Shown: positions 1-8,118 of the stretch, in pieces | How the letters are laid out: every line of letters begins with the position of its first letter | How positions within the stretch are numbered: the stretch's first letter is position 1 | Assembly: GCA_964402115.1 (NCBI GenBank) | Contig: CAYOBW010000046.1 | Coordinates: forward strand, 1 to 33,298 | Direction: 5' to 3' | DNA from: CAYOBW01 sp964402115 | GTDB lineage: Bacteria > Verrucomicrobiota > Kiritimatiellia > UBA8416 > CAYOBW01 | Length of the DNA stretch: 33,298 nt | Program-made: the position numbers and the translations under genes | The notes under the pieces: generated by a model | The model's input: only the letters and a program-made list of their open reading frames with translations | Told to the model about the DNA's origin: nothing | Database searches by the model: none

Positions 1-2
1 TT

Positions 3-275
3 TTTTTGACTGAACCGGGCGACCCGCATGTAGCGCTGGGCGGTGTCGGCCGAATAATGCACGTGGTCCTTGAGCCACCGCAGCCAGGCGGTCTTGTCGT
101 CGGACAGTCGGTCGAGCGCCTCCTTGACGGCAATGAGTTCGGCGCCGATCGCGGCGATGATGCCGCCCAACTTTCCCCGTGTTTGCCGTTCTTCTTCCCG
201 CAGCGCCAGGATTCGCCCGGTATGACGCTGGATCTCCGGATCGGCCAGCACATCCACCGATTTCGAGTTCTTCAT
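3..275 (-). CDS. DUF3102-like protein, partial (runs off left edge)
   Basis: Read on the minus strand, an ATG at 275 opens a frame of 91 codons that is still open at the window edge, so the C-terminus is missing. The start is preceded by AGGAAGAA, a good ribosome binding site. The N-terminal part (residues about 15-40) is charged and probably helical. The segment around residues 45-90 contains IGAELIAVKEAL, then AWLRWLKDHVHYSADTAQRYMRVA. This matches the DUF3102 pattern of a helix, a W-L-x-W-L-K motif, and a 'Y-S-x-x-T-A-x-x-Y/F-M' helix-turn-helix-like segment. The biochemical role of DUF3102 is not established; such proteins are often found near plasmid or phage genes. No other mobile gene is visible here. 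The family call is from motif recognition only. Confidence 0.72.
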   Translation of the reverse strand, partial: MKNSKSVDVLADPEIQRHTGRILALREEERQTRGKLGGIIAAIGAELIAVKEALDRLSDDKTAWLRWLKDHVHYSADTAQRYMRVARFSQK

Positions 276-379
276 CGGTTCTTCCTAGGGCCAACGTCCG
301 GCGTCATGATGGTGAGCTGGCGAGGCTACCATGGACGCCGATGTTGGCGTCTTCATCTTCTCCGCCTTCTCCGGATCCC

Positions 380-492
380 ATCGGGGTCGGGGTCGGTATC
401 GGTATCGGGGTCGACCTTCCTCTCCGGCTTGCTTCCCTGAACGCATCGAAGGGGGATTCGATACCGACCCCGATACCGACCCCGACCCCGAT
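380..492. repeat. Inverted hexamer arrays (potential cruciform)
   Basis: The left arm (about 381-413) is five hexamers of the type GGGGTC or GGTATC, in the order G-G-T-T-G. The right arm (about 459-492) is the reverse complement type, and read on the minus strand its order is G-G-T-G-T. The outer 23 bp (380-402 against 470-492) pair perfectly. Inner TCGA (411-414 and 458-461) and CCTTC/GAAGG (415-419 and 448-452) could extend the stem around a short loop. Both arms translate into simple repeats in every frame, so a coding role is unlikely. Confidence 0.75.
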
Positions 493-722
493 CAAGTCAC
501 CCTCATGCTGTCCGTATTGTCCGCCGGGCCAACGAAGAGCCGCCTCGATGTCGCAAAAGAATGCAATCCGCCACTTTCCAGTCTTCTTTACCCCGGCGAC
601 TGCGGAGCCGTCGGGGGTCTATGGGCAATTTGACCTGGCACGAATGCGGTCGCAAGCGAGATACGGCATCCGCGTGCGTCGTCCGACGCGAGGGCGGGGC
701 AAATCCCGCCCGTTCCCCCGTG

Positions 723-743
723 GCGCCGGTATCCGACCGGCGC
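723..743 (+). repeat. REP-like hairpin, copy 1
   Basis: Perfect 8-bp stem with arms GCGCCGGT (723-730) and ACCGGCGC (736-743) around the loop ATCCG. A near-identical element lies 80 bp away in the opposite orientation (824-844). The two differ only by a C-G to G-C swap at one paired position. This is the arrangement of a bacterial interspersed mosaic (REP/BIME-like) element. Confidence 0.6.
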
Positions 744-823
744 TGACGCTGCCAGGAGCGGAGCAGGCGGCGATGCGCTTCCCCAAGTCAGGCCAGCCCC
801 AACCCCCGCTCTGCATCTTCCGC

Positions 824-844
824 GCGCGGGTCGGATACCCGCGC
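824..844 (-). repeat. REP-like hairpin, copy 2 (possible 3' stabiliser or terminator)
   Basis: Read on the minus strand this is GCGCGGGT, loop ATCCG, ACCCGCGC, a perfect 8-bp stem. It begins about 47 bp past the stop of the rhamnosidase gene, at the end of the leftward cluster. It could act as a 3' mRNA stabiliser or weak terminator, but no T-tract follows on the minus strand. It is the inverted partner of the hairpin at 723-743. Confidence 0.55.
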
Positions 845-891
845 CACACGACCCGCGCTATGCACCTGGCACCGTTACCTACCGGCCTGCC

Positions 892-3264
892 TCACCACGC
901 ATGCCGGCCCGCTCCGACCTCGGCCCAGGCCTGCTGGTCCGCCCGCCAGACGCGCGCGGACACGCCGGGGGGCAATTCGACCGTGAGCGCCATCCGCCCG
1001 TTAACCAGCCGCCAATCCACGCGGATCGTTCCCTTGACGGACTGGTACGTGCCGCGCGCCCACGTCACGTCGGCCACGGCGTTCGGGCGGATGATGACTT
1101 TGTCGAATCCGACGGCATCCGGCGCGGGCGCTATGCCCAGGACGTGCTTCATCAGCCACTCGTCGACCGATCCGAACATGGGGTGGTTCTGGCTGAACGT
1201 GTTGTCGGACCCCTTCCAGTTCTCCCAGAGGGTCGTCGCGCCGTTGTCGAGCATGAAGCCCCAGCCGGGAAACGCGCGCCGGTTGGCGAGCGCACCGGCC
1301 TGCTCGACCAGGCCCTCCGTGCTCAGCACCTCGAGCAGGTACTTGGTCCCGAAGATGCCCGTGCTCAGCGCGCCATCCCGCGCGGCGAGGTTCTGCTTGA
1401 GGATGTCGAGCGCGGCCGCGCGGTCGGCCTCCGGGATCAGCCCGTGGTACAGCCCGAACACCTGTTCCCCCTGCCCGCCCTTCCCCCCCTTGCCGCCCAC
1501 CACGAAACGCGCCCGGAACGCGTCGCGGATGGCGTCGGCCAGCGCACCGTACGTCCGCGCGTCCTCGGCTTTGCCAAGGATCGTCGCGAACTCGGCGACC
1601 AGCCGCGCCCATTGGTGGAAATGCGCCGTGGCCGTGAGCGCCTCCGGGGCCTTCTCCAGCGCCTCGTGGTCGCCTATGCACTGCGGAACGATCAGGTCCG
1701 GGCACTTGCCTTTCACGAGCTCCACGTAACGCACACAGGCGTCGTAGTGCTGCGCCAGCAGGTCCCGGTCGCCATAGTAGCGGTAGAGCTCCCGCAGCAC
1801 CACGGGCACGCCCACGGTCCACCCGATGGGCCCGGCCCGGCCGCCAAACCCGCCGGCGGCGATGCCGACGAACGGGGCCGTCTCGGTGAACCACCCGTCC
1901 GCGGCCTCGTCCGCGAAATCCTGCACGCTCTTCGCGTAGAACGCGTGCATGTCGAAGTCGAGCATCAGCGCCTCCGCGGAGGTCGCGATGTCCGCGCCGT
2001 AGCCGAACCGCTCACGCGCGGGGCAGTCGGACTGCACGCCGAGCACGTTGCTGAGAAACGTCTCGCGGCACAGGCGGTGAATGTCGTTCAGGAGCGCGTT
2101 GGAGCACTCGAACGCCCCGGCATCCGGCAGCGCCGAGGCCAGCGCCTCCGCGGTGATGTCCTTGACGGCCGGAGCCCGGGCCAGGCCTTCAAGCTGCAGG
2201 TAGCGGAAGCCGTGCCAGGTGAAGCGCGGCGTGTAGGTCTCCGCCCCGCCCCGCCGGATGTAGACGTCGCACTGCTCGGCCACCGCGGGGGCGCCGGGGC
2301 CGCCCACGCCGGCCCGCTTGATCTGCCCGCATACCGCGGTCAGGCCGTTGACGGTGCCGTCACGGTTCAGCAGTTCACCATAGCGGAGCGTCACCGCCTC
2401 ACCCGCCGCGCCGGGCGGCAGCACGAGACGCGCGCGGCCCGCGAAGTTGCGGCCGAGGTCCGCCACGTAGACGCCGGGGCGGATCTCCTTGACGCTGCGG
2501 GCCTGCCACGTCTCCCGCACGTGCACCGGGGGGGCGGTGCGCGGCTGCAGCGCGCCGGGTGGCCCGGCCACCTGCGCCGCCGGGCGCCAGGCGGAGTCGT
2601 CGAAACCCGGCTGCTGCCAGCCCGGCGTCTCCCGGCGCGCTTCGTACACCTCGCCGAGGTAGAGGCTGTTGCGGAGCAGCGGCCCGTCCGCCACCTTCCA
2701 CGCCGCGTCGGTCGCCACGGTTTCGGTCGAGCCGTCCGCATAGCGCAGCTCCAGCTTCGCGATCAGGCAGGGCCGGCCCACCGTCAGCGCCGCGCGCAGG
2801 TTGAAGCGCCCCCACATGCGCAGCGGCAGCGGGTTGTACCAGCCGTTGCCGAGCGTCACCGCCAGGACGTTGTCGCCCCGGCGCAGCAGCTCCGTCACGT
2901 CGTACGTGTCGTAGAGCACGCGCTTGCCGTAGGGCGTCCACAGGGGAGCCAGCGCGTCGCCGGTCACCGGCCGGCCGTTGACGTGCGCCTCGTACAGCCC
3001 GAGGCCCACGATGTGGAGCCGCGCCGTTTGCACCCGGCGCGCCGCGGTGAAGCTCCTGCGCAGCTGCGGCGCGGGGTCGTCCGCGTAGAAACCCTCGTCG
3101 TTCGCGGGCAGCGGCTTGCCGTCGCCGATCCATGCGGCGCCGGTCCAATCGCAGGGGCTGACAACCGCGTCACCCCCCGCTGTCCCGCCGGGTCCGGCGC
3201 ACCCACCCAGCAACCCGACACATGCAATCCCCAACGGCAACCAGGCAACCACTCGTTTATGCAC
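892..3264 (-). CDS. GH78 alpha-L-rhamnosidase, lipoprotein
   Basis: 790-residue enzyme predicted to hydrolyse terminal alpha-L-rhamnose from glycans or glycosides. The GTG start at 3264 is chosen because GGGGAGGGGAGGA precedes it. The N-terminus is a lipoprotein signal with lipobox L19-G-G-C22, so the enzyme is probably membrane-anchored. Residues about 75-145 form a sugar-binding-like beta domain (VNGRPV, GNGWYNP). Residues about 255-360 are the concanavalin-like rhamnosidase domain, followed by the (alpha/alpha)6 barrel. The motif DCPARERFGYGAD places D413, E418 and D425 with the same spacing as Asp567, Glu572 and Asp579 of Bacillus sp. GL1 RhaB. E681 in TLWENW fits the catalytic base (RhaB Glu841). 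The C-terminal HPMFGSVDEW and FDKVIIRPN motifs are typical of the family. It is the last gene of a leftward cluster, 36 bp after the isomerase gene. Family confidence is high; substrate is not known. Confidence 0.93.
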   Translation of the reverse strand: MHKRVVAWLPLGIACVGLLGGCAGPGGTAGGDAVVSPCDWTGAAWIGDGKPLPANDEGFYADDPAPQLRRSFTAARRVQTARLHIVGLGLYEAHVNGRPVTGDALAPLWTPYGKRVLYDTYDVTELLRRGDNVLAVTLGNGWYNPLPLRMWGRFNLRAALTVGRPCLIAKLELRYADGSTETVATDAAWKVADGPLLRNSLYLGEVYEARRETPGWQQPGFDDSAWRPAAQVAGPPGALQPRTAPPVHVRETWQARSVKEIRPGVYVADLGRNFAGRARLVLPPGAAGEAVTLRYGELLNRDGTVNGLTAVCGQIKRAGVGGPGAPAVAEQCDVYIRRGGAETYTPRFTWHGFRYLQLEGLARAPAVKDITAEALASALPDAGAFECSNALLNDIHRLCRETFLSNVLGVQSDCPARERFGYGADIATSAEALMLDFDMHAFYAKSVQDFADEAADGWFTETAPFVGIAAGGFGGRAGPIGWTVGVPVVLRELYRYYGDRDLLAQHYDACVRYVELVKGKCPDLIVPQCIGDHEALEKAPEALTATAHFHQWARLVAEFATILGKAEDARTYGALADAIRDAFRARFVVGGKGGKGGQGEQVFGLYHGLIPEADRAAALDILKQNLAARDGALSTGIFGTKYLLEVLSTEGLVEQAGALANRRAFPGWGFMLDNGATTLWENWKGSDNTFSQNHPMFGSVDEWLMKHVLGIAPAPDAVGFDKVIIRPNAVADVTWARGTYQSVKGTIRVDWRLVNGRMALTVELPPGVSARVWRADQQAWAEVGAGRHAW

Positions 3265-3300
3265 GCGTCCTCCCCTCCCCGGTCAAGCGGCCGCGCGCGG

Positions 3301-4176
3301 CTACGCCTCCCGGTCCTCCGGAATCCCAAGCTCACGCAGCGTCTGGCGCAGCCACGCCAGCGACTTCTCGATCATCGGGCCGCCCTGTCCTTCGCACTCG
3401 ATGCTCAGCACGCCCGTGTAGCCGTGGTCCCGCAGCAGCGCGAGGCACTGCCGGATGTTGTCGGCGTTGACGCCTTCGCCCAGCGCGCACTGGCTGACCG
3501 CAATGCCGGTCTGCTGACCGCGCATGGCCGCGGCGAGCGACTCGGAGACGTCCTTCACGTGGACGTGGCTGACCTTGTCGATAAACTGCCGGAGGAAAGC
3601 CACGGGGCCCTGGCCGGCGATAAAGGTGTTGCCGGTGTCCATATTCAGCCGCAGGCAGGGGCTGTCGCAGAACGCCAGCATCTTCGCCATCATCTCCGGC
3701 TTGGTGGTGAAGTAGCCGTGAGGCTCGATGTTGACGACGATCTGGTGCGCCTCGGCGACCTCGATGATCTGCTCGTACTCGCGCTTCATGAGGTCCAGCG
3801 CCTCCGCGTCCGTCAGGCCCTCGGGCGCGTGCAGGCCATCGGTCGTGTCCACGTTCGGACAGCCGATGAGCTTCGCCCAGGCGATGGCCTTCAGCACGTA
3901 CGGCACACCCCGCAGGGGCCCGTCCTTGCCGGACAGCGGGAACGCCGCGTCCACCTGGGAGAACCGCACGCCATAGCGGTCCATCTTCCGGCGCAGCAGC
4001 ACCGGGTCCTCGTACAGCGCGACGTGCGGCTGGTAGCCCAACCCATGAATCCAACTCACGCCGTCGATCAGGCCGCACTCGATGTAGCGCACGCCGTTCT
4101 TCTGCGCCCACTCGAGGCACCCCTCGAAGCTCTTGTAGCTGGAATTGAACGCGTCCGTGTGGAAACCCACCTTCAT
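3301..4176 (-). CDS. Sugar phosphate isomerase/epimerase-like TIM-barrel protein
   Basis: 291 residues, the usual length for the AP-endonuclease-2/xylose-isomerase-like TIM-barrel family, which isomerises or epimerises sugars and keto-sugars using a divalent metal. The family's metal ligands are visible in order: E151 (VNIEPHG), D180 (LNMDTGN), H206 (HVHVKD) and E260 (LSIECEG). The start is the ATG at 4176, preceded by AAGGGGGAG. A longer open frame upstream adds 48 arginine-rich residues unlike the family and is rejected. No signal peptide is present, so it should act in the cytoplasm. The gene lies 46 bp after the HEAT/ThuA gene and 36 bp before the rhamnosidase gene, so co-transcription is likely. 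The exact substrate (rhamnose-derived, keto-sugar or inositol-like) cannot be read from the sequence. Confidence 0.88.
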   Translation of the reverse strand: MKVGFHTDAFNSSYKSFEGCLEWAQKNGVRYIECGLIDGVSWIHGLGYQPHVALYEDPVLLRRKMDRYGVRFSQVDAAFPLSGKDGPLRGVPYVLKAIAWAKLIGCPNVDTTDGLHAPEGLTDAEALDLMKREYEQIIEVAEAHQIVVNIEPHGYFTTKPEMMAKMLAFCDSPCLRLNMDTGNTFIAGQGPVAFLRQFIDKVSHVHVKDVSESLAAAMRGQQTGIAVSQCALGEGVNADNIRQCLALLRDHGYTGVLSIECEGQGGPMIEKSLAWLRQTLRELGIPEDREA

Positions 4177-4222
4177 GCCCGCTCCCCCTTTCCGTTCCGT
4201 GACCGTGACAGCAGCAACCCGC

Positions 4223-6823
4223 CTACTCCTGCGGCTCAAGCCCCGCCGCCCACGCCGTGCCGCGCCGGTAGAGCGCACCCACCGTCCCGCCCAGCGCCTT
4301 GACGTCATGCCCGAGCACACAGTGGAACGTGCGCCCCTGGCCGGGCAGCAACGTGAAAGCCATCGGGTAATCCTTCTTGTCCACCTTCGAGGTGGCGACG
4401 GCGAGCACCTGGATCGGGGCGGCGCCTTCCAGGCAGGTGTACAGCTCGTCGTCGGTGTCGAAGTCGGCCAGGCCCTTCATGATCGGGTGCGCCGCGTCCA
4501 CGATCCGCACCCGGAACGGCCCGCGCGGATCGTGGCCCCGCAGCGCCGGGTTCCAGACCCGTCCCGCGAGCGCGCCGAAGTCATCCGCCACGTGCTTCGT
4601 CGTCCAGTCGATGAACGCGCCGCAGGCGAAATGGACGAGGACGAGCCCCTTCCCGCCCTCCACGACGCGCTTCAGGTTCGCCAGCGCGCCTTCCGGCGCC
4701 GGCACATTGTGGTTCTGGTAGTGCAGCACGATCGCGGCGTACGCATCCAGCTGCGGCGACGCCAGCACACGGGCGTCCTCCGTCACGCTCACCTCCAGCC
4801 GTTTGTCGAGCGCCAGCGCCGCGATCAACACCGGCGCCGTCTCGCGCCACAAGTGACCCGGGTAGTCCAGCCCCGTCACGACCAGCACCTTCTTGGCCGC
4901 GCCGGCGTTGGCTTGCACGACCGGCACAGCCACCGGCGCGACCGGCGCAGCCGCCGGCGCGACCGCCACTGCCGCCGTGCCCGCGCCGCCCGCCGGAGCC
5001 GGTGACAGCCACACCTCGCCCACGGCCACGTTGCTCGCGGCCTCCCGCCGGAACTCGATCGCGGCCCGGCCGCCGCGCACCGCACTCGCGGGCAGCACCG
5101 CCGTCAGCGTGGCGGCGCCTTCCTGCTTGCCCTGCCAGGCCGGCAGAACCGTCTTGCCGATCAACGGCTGCCCGTTGACCCACACGGACTGCGCGCGTCC
5201 GTTGGCGTCGTAGTCCCACCACGTCAAGCCCAGCTGGTACGCGCGGTCCGGCTTCAGCCCCGTCGCTTCCACGGTCAGCCTGTCCCCGTCAAACGCCACA
5301 GTGCCTGCAGGTTCATCCGTCCAGGTCCACGGCTTGCCGCCGACCACACGCAGCCGCGCGCCATCCGCGCCCGTGGACTCCGCGGCCGCGCCACAGTCCA
5401 GATACACGAGCGCGTCGCGCCGCGCCACCGCCGACGCCAGCCGCTCCAGCGCGCGCGCCGCCAGGGTCCGGTGCACCACGCTGGCCGCCGGGTCGGCGGC
5501 CACGCTCCGCAAGGCCTCCGCGGCGGTCGCATCGGGCCACTCCGCCAGGGACCGCACCGCGGCATCGCGCAGCGTCGCGTCGGCTGCCGCCAGCCGCTCC
5601 CGGACCGGCGCCAGCGCATCCTCGCCGCCGAGCGGAGCCAGCACGCGCACAACCGCCGCCTGCGTCGCGACAGGGGCTTTGGCGTCCTTCAGCGGGTCCA
5701 GCAGCGGTGCCAGCCGTGCCTGCCGGTTCGCCAGGCGCCGCCCCATCTGCCGTACCGCGTTCTCCGCTTCCTGGCCACCCGCGGCGCCCAACAGCGCCAC
5801 CAACTGCGGATAGGCGGCCACGTCACCGGTGCGCCCCAGCACCTTGAGCGCAGCCTTCTGCACCGTCTCGTCGGCGGTGCGCACAGCCTCCAGCAGGACG
5901 GGAGTCAGCCCCGGCCCACCCCGCGCCACGGCCGCGTTGAGCAGCGTCACGCGGGCCGCGGGCTTGCCGGCGGCAATGCCTGCGACGATCGCCCGGTCCA
6001 CGCCCGGCGCCGTCAACTGCGCCAGCTCCGCTTCCGCCCCAGCCTCGGCCAACACCGCCACGCTGCCCTTGTCGCCAAGCACGCCCAGCGCCCGGATGGC
6101 GGCGGCCCGCACGGTCTCGTCGGGACTGGCCACGAGGCCCGTCACGACGCCGCGCGCCGCGCCGACCTTGCACTCCGCCAGCACATCCAGCGCCAGCGCC
6201 TGGCGCGCCGCGTCGAACCCGGCCACGGCGCCGGCCAGCGCCGCGCCATCGAGCCGGCCGACGAGGCGCATCGCCGTCGCGCTCACCACCGCGTTTGTGT
6301 CGCCCAGCGCCTTGACGCAGACCGGCAGCGCGGCCTTCGGGTAGTACCGTGCCAGCGACGACAGGCCGGCCACGCGCGTGGCCGGTTGCGCGGCCGCCGC
6401 CTCGGCCCGGTAGACCTCCACCGGTTCGGCCGGTGGTGGCGCGCCCACCACCTCGCCCAGCGCGATGCGCGCAGCGGCGGTCGCCGCCGGGTCTGCCAGC
6501 AGCTTGCGGAGGAGCGGGGTCTCGGCTGCGCCGGCGACCCGCGCGAGATGCTGGCAGAGGATCGTGCGCCCAAGCGGTGTCGTGTCCGCCGCGCCCGCGG
6601 CCTCCGCCAGCAGCGCCGCCAGCGCCCGGCACTGCTCCGCTTCGCCGGCGGCTTTCGGCGTAAACTGCTCAAGCAGGAAGTACGGCTGCCGCACGCTGGC
6701 CACAGCGTTGGTGCGCACCTGCCGCACCGCCTCGCGGACGTCGTCCGGCAACGGCGAAGCGGCGTGGGCCGCGAACGCAACGAACAGGGCGGGCAGCAGG
6801 ATTTGTATGTCACTGTAGCGCAT
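4223..6823 (-). CDS. Secreted HEAT-repeat protein with C-terminal ThuA domain
   Basis: 866 residues with three parts. After a signal peptide (about 1-21, ending AAHA) come alanine-rich helical HEAT repeats (about 25-460; repeated patterns such as 'VRAAAIRALGVLGD' and 'VQKAALKVLGRTGD'). A beta-rich module follows (about 470-610; YLDCG, LGLTWWDYD, VWVNGQPL) that looks like a carbohydrate-binding-type beta sandwich. After an Ala/Pro/Val linker (611-643) comes a ThuA domain (644-866) with VHFACGAF, HPI, DELY and GRTFHCVLGHD. ThuA-family proteins take part in oxidative trehalose and related glycoside use. The ATG at 6823 is preferred because GAGG lies 6 bp before it. An ATG at 6835 would give an ATGA overlap with the oxidoreductase stop but has a poorly placed binding site. 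Either way the two genes are essentially contiguous. Confidence 0.85.
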   Translation of the reverse strand: MRYSDIQILLPALFVAFAAHAASPLPDDVREAVRQVRTNAVASVRQPYFLLEQFTPKAAGEAEQCRALAALLAEAAGAADTTPLGRTILCQHLARVAGAAETPLLRKLLADPAATAAARIALGEVVGAPPPAEPVEVYRAEAAAAQPATRVAGLSSLARYYPKAALPVCVKALGDTNAVVSATAMRLVGRLDGAALAGAVAGFDAARQALALDVLAECKVGAARGVVTGLVASPDETVRAAAIRALGVLGDKGSVAVLAEAGAEAELAQLTAPGVDRAIVAGIAAGKPAARVTLLNAAVARGGPGLTPVLLEAVRTADETVQKAALKVLGRTGDVAAYPQLVALLGAAGGQEAENAVRQMGRRLANRQARLAPLLDPLKDAKAPVATQAAVVRVLAPLGGEDALAPVRERLAAADATLRDAAVRSLAEWPDATAAEALRSVAADPAASVVHRTLAARALERLASAVARRDALVYLDCGAAAESTGADGARLRVVGGKPWTWTDEPAGTVAFDGDRLTVEATGLKPDRAYQLGLTWWDYDANGRAQSVWVNGQPLIGKTVLPAWQGKQEGAATLTAVLPASAVRGGRAAIEFRREAASNVAVGEVWLSPAPAGGAGTAAVAVAPAAAPVAPVAVPVVQANAGAAKKVLVVTGLDYPGHLWRETAPVLIAALALDKRLEVSVTEDARVLASPQLDAYAAIVLHYQNHNVPAPEGALANLKRVVEGGKGLVLVHFACGAFIDWTTKHVADDFGALAGRVWNPALRGHDPRGPFRVRIVDAAHPIMKGLADFDTDDELYTCLEGAAPIQVLAVATSKVDKKDYPMAFTLLPGQGRTFHCVLGHDVKALGGTVGALYRRGTAWAAGLEPQE

Positions 6824-6831
6824 GGTATTCC

Positions 6832-8118
6832 TCATATCTTCCAGGGATTGCGGAGCGTCCGGGAGAGCATCCGGCTGGCCGCCTCGTCGCCGGTGAACCG
6901 TTCCTTCCGCCAGTCCCACGTCAGCTTCCGGGCGGCGCGCGTGGCGATGTCGGCCACGAGCGACAGCGTGGTCGCGGCGTGACACGCCTCGACCGGCGCC
7001 ACGGGATCGCGGCGCGTGCGGATGCAGCGGACGAAATTCTCCATGTGGTGGTCGGACCGGTAGAGGTGCTCGTCGCCCGGCTTGATGACGACGTCGAGCA
7101 GGCCCGCCGGGTCGGCCTTGATCCCGCCGCGCACGACGTGCACCCAGCCCTTGTCGCCCTCGAACCGGACGCCGTGGCCGACCGGCGAGCTGCCATCCTC
7201 GTGGTAGCGCAGCCGGAGGCCGTCCGGCGTGGTCATGTTCACCTGCCAGCCGAACGACACATCGGCGTCGCCCTCCGGCAGGAACTCGGCCGTGCCCGCG
7301 ACCTCCAGCGTCGTGGCGCCCAGCGCGGGCGCGCCCCAGAGCGCGATGTCCAGGTGATGGACACCCCAGCTCTGGATCCAGCCGGCGCAGTAGTCGCTCA
7401 GGAAGTACCAGTTGTAGCTGCACAGCCCGTCGCGGTACGGCTTCAACGGCGCCGGCCCCAGCCACAGGTCGTAGTTCAAATCCGCCGGCACCGGCGCGGC
7501 CGGGAGGCGCAGCACGCGCCGGCCGCTCGGCGCAGCGACGGTCACCGTGTGGAGCTTGCCGAGGTAGCCGTTGCGAGCCAGTTCGCAAGCGAAGCGAAAC
7601 CGCCCGTCGGACCGCTGCTGGGTGCCCGCCTGCAGGACGCGCCCGTGCCGGCGCACCGCCTCGCAAACCGCGCGCCCCTCCGCCACGGTCAGCGAAAGCG
7701 CCTTCTCGCAGTACACGTCCTTGCCGGCCTTCATCGCCTCGACCGCCATGATCGCGTGCCAGTTCTCCGGAGACGCGATGGTCACGGCGTCGATGTCCGT
7801 CCGCGCCAGGATCTCGCGAAAATCCTGGACGCCCAGGCACCCCGTCGTGCCGGAGCGGGCGTCCACCGACTGCGCGACCTGCGCGGCTCTGGAGCGGAAC
7901 ACGTCGCACACGGCCACGACCTGCACCTCCTTGAACGCCGAGATCTCCGCGACGTGACCGGTTCCCCGCCCGCCCATGCCGATGGCGCCGACGGCTATCC
8001 GGTTGCTCGGCGCGACGGCTCCATCGCGCCCCAGCGCCCGTGCCGGGATGATGGTCGGCACGGCCACGGCAGACGCGGCAGCGGCCAGGAACTGTCTCCG
8101 CGACAAAGACATTTTCAT
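6832..8118 (-). CDS. Tat-exported Gfo/Idh/MocA-family oxidoreductase
   Basis: 428-residue NAD(P)-dependent dehydrogenase of the Gfo/Idh/MocA type, which oxidises or reduces sugars and glycosides. It begins with a twin-arginine signal (SRRQFLA, R7-R8, then a hydrophobic run to about residue 30), so it is exported folded with its cofactor. The Rossmann motif is at 44-52 (GAIGMGGRG). The region ENWH...GKDVYCEKA is the family's second signature, but the usual EKP is EKA (E138-K139-A140). SWGVHHLDIALWG (about residues 250-262) is the typical histidine-bearing segment. The start ATG at 8118 overlaps the upstream stop as ATGA, with AAGGAG 9 bp before it, which suggests translational coupling. Substrate is unknown. 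Confidence 0.92.
   Translation of the reverse strand: MKMSLSRRQFLAAAASAVAVPTIIPARALGRDGAVAPSNRIAVGAIGMGGRGTGHVAEISAFKEVQVVAVCDVFRSRAAQVAQSVDARSGTTGCLGVQDFREILARTDIDAVTIASPENWHAIMAVEAMKAGKDVYCEKALSLTVAEGRAVCEAVRRHGRVLQAGTQQRSDGRFRFACELARNGYLGKLHTVTVAAPSGRRVLRLPAAPVPADLNYDLWLGPAPLKPYRDGLCSYNWYFLSDYCAGWIQSWGVHHLDIALWGAPALGATTLEVAGTAEFLPEGDADVSFGWQVNMTTPDGLRLRYHEDGSSPVGHGVRFEGDKGWVHVVRGGIKADPAGLLDVVIKPGDEHLYRSDHHMENFVRCIRTRRDPVAPVEACHAATTLSLVADIATRAARKLTWDWRKERFTGDEAASRMLSRTLRNPWKI

Larger units (their letters stand above)
276..891. other. Repeat-rich intergenic region
   Basis: This 616 bp stretch lies between the start of the DUF3102-like gene and the stop of the rhamnosidase gene. I see no convincing gene. 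Open frames crossing it translate into low-complexity G-V/G-I or D-T-D-P strings produced by the hexamer arrays. It holds the inverted hexamer arrays (380-492), a hairpin with arms GGGCGGG and CCCGCCC (692-711), a short hairpin with arms GCGTCG and CGACGC (676-689), and the two opposed REP-like hairpins listed separately. Confidence 0.7.

Noticed and set aside
304..633. Short frames encoding G-V/G-I or D-T-D-P repeats
   Set aside because: They are produced by the hexamer arrays on both strands and in several frames, so they reflect the DNA repeat rather than a gene.
901..4302. A 1133-codon open frame on the plus strand
   Set aside because: It lies antisense to the rhamnosidase and isomerase genes, is rich in R, H, V and P as expected from reading high-GC genes backwards, and shows no domain.
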